DNA of 5,751 nt from an uncultured Bacteroidales bacterium (GTDB lineage Bacteria; Bacteroidota; Bacteroidia; Bacteroidales; UBA932). The stretch spans positions 1 to 5,751 of the forward strand of contig CABTXO010000128.1 in assembly GCA_902488725.1 (NCBI GenBank), in the 5' to 3' direction. Position numbers and translations under genes: made by a program. Of this stretch, positions 5,401 through 5,751 are shown one piece after another. The notes below the pieces were generated by a model. The model had not been told where the DNA came from and searched no databases. It worked only from the letters and a program-made list of their open reading frames with translations. Numbering within the stretch: position 1 is the stretch's first letter; each line of letters begins with the position of its first letter.

Positions 5401-5751
5401 TTCACCTTGAAAAACAGCTCTTTGAATTCGTGCACGCCCGTGAGACCTTCCGTCATCAGGGCGGCCAGCACGGCCCCTTCGGCGAAGCCGTCCCGGGAGA
5501 AGGCCTCATGTTCCAGCGTGAGGCGGTCGTGCATGCCCTCGAAGCCCACGGTGTGCGTTCCGGCCAGTTCCCCGACCCGCACGGAGGCGACGTCCGGCTG
5601 CCGTCCCATCTGTTCCCACACAACCGCCGCGAGGGATTTCGCCGTCCCGGAGGGAGCGTCCAGCTTGTGAATATGGTGCTTCTCGACAAGGTACGGCTCA
5701 TAGCCGCCGGCCTTGCCGAGGTATTTCGCGACAAGTTCCACCGCCGCCGTC
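5397..5751 (-). CDS. dapB: 4-hydroxy-tetrahydrodipicolinate reductase, C-terminal part
   Basis: DapB reduces the DapA product to tetrahydrodipicolinate with NAD(P)H. Only the last 117 codons are present; the nucleotide-binding N-terminal half lies beyond the right edge, and no break is seen, so the gene is cut by the window and not by mutation. The visible part starts TAAVELVAKYLG and contains EKHHIHKLDAPSGTA, which carries the catalytic His-His and the lysine three residues after the second His, then the substrate-binding SGTA loop. GTHTVGFEGMHDRLTLEHEAFSRDGFAEGA is the conserved second half, ending in HEFKELFFKVK. A GTG at 5741 is an internal valine codon, not a start. The stop overlaps the dapA ATG by four bases (ATGA). 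It is the first visible gene of the dap operon, whose promoter must lie at or beyond its 5' end. Confidence 0.93.
   Translation of the reverse strand, partial: TAAVELVAKYLGKAGGYEPYLVEKHHIHKLDAPSGTAKSLAAVVWEQMGRQPDVASVRVGELAGTHTVGFEGMHDRLTLEHEAFSRDGFAEGAVLAALMTEGLTGVHEFKELFFKVK

Noticed and set aside
5739..5741. GTG as start codon of a 114-residue protein
   Set aside because: The frame continues through it to the window edge and the protein is the C-terminal half of DapB, so this is an internal valine.

Overview
The window looks like chromosomal core-genome DNA from a GC-rich member of the Bacteroidota, most likely Bacteroidales. Three things point there: promoter-like sites of the Bacteroidetes type (TTTG/TTG, about 19-21 bases, TAnnTTTG) instead of E. 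coli-type boxes; no Shine-Dalgarno sequences before the genes; and proteins whose features recall that phylum, such as an S16 with a long Ala/Glu/Lys tail and a lipoprotein with a DUF4465-like fold signature. A Rikenellaceae or uncultured gut/rumen Bacteroidales lineage is plausible, but the window cannot fix the genus.

Layout: bases 1-187 are an AT-rich regulatory region. It holds two back-to-back promoter candidates, one firing right into rpsP and one firing left towards a gene of which at most 15 codons are visible. On the + strand rpsP (ribosomal protein S16) and rimM (30S maturation factor) form a tight pair with a 4-base gap. rimM meets a convergent gene only 6 bases past its stop. Everything from 1332 to the right edge lies on the - strand. 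In transcription order it is dapB (5' part outside the window), dapA, dapD, dapF, a DUF4465-like lipoprotein gene, and a DUF975-like membrane protein gene.

The four dap genes overlap by 4 bases (ATGA) or are 4 bases apart, so they are almost certainly one translationally coupled operon. They encode consecutive or nearby steps from aspartate semialdehyde to meso-diaminopimelate: DapA makes the dihydrodipicolinate precursor, DapB reduces it, DapD acylates tetrahydrodipicolinate, and DapF epimerises LL-DAP to meso-DAP for peptidoglycan and lysine. The aminotransferase and desuccinylase steps (DapC/ArgD, DapE) are not in the window. The presence of dapD points to the acylated branch, not the one-step DapL branch familiar from Bacteroides. 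A good promoter candidate begins exactly on the dapF stop codon and would separately drive the two envelope-protein genes.

I found no mobile element, CRISPR array, tRNA or rRNA, and no clearly new biological system. The most useful observations are the promoter at the dapF stop, the divergent promoter pair, the dapD subtype, non-consensus residues in DapF, and the uncharacterised lipoprotein/membrane-protein pair.
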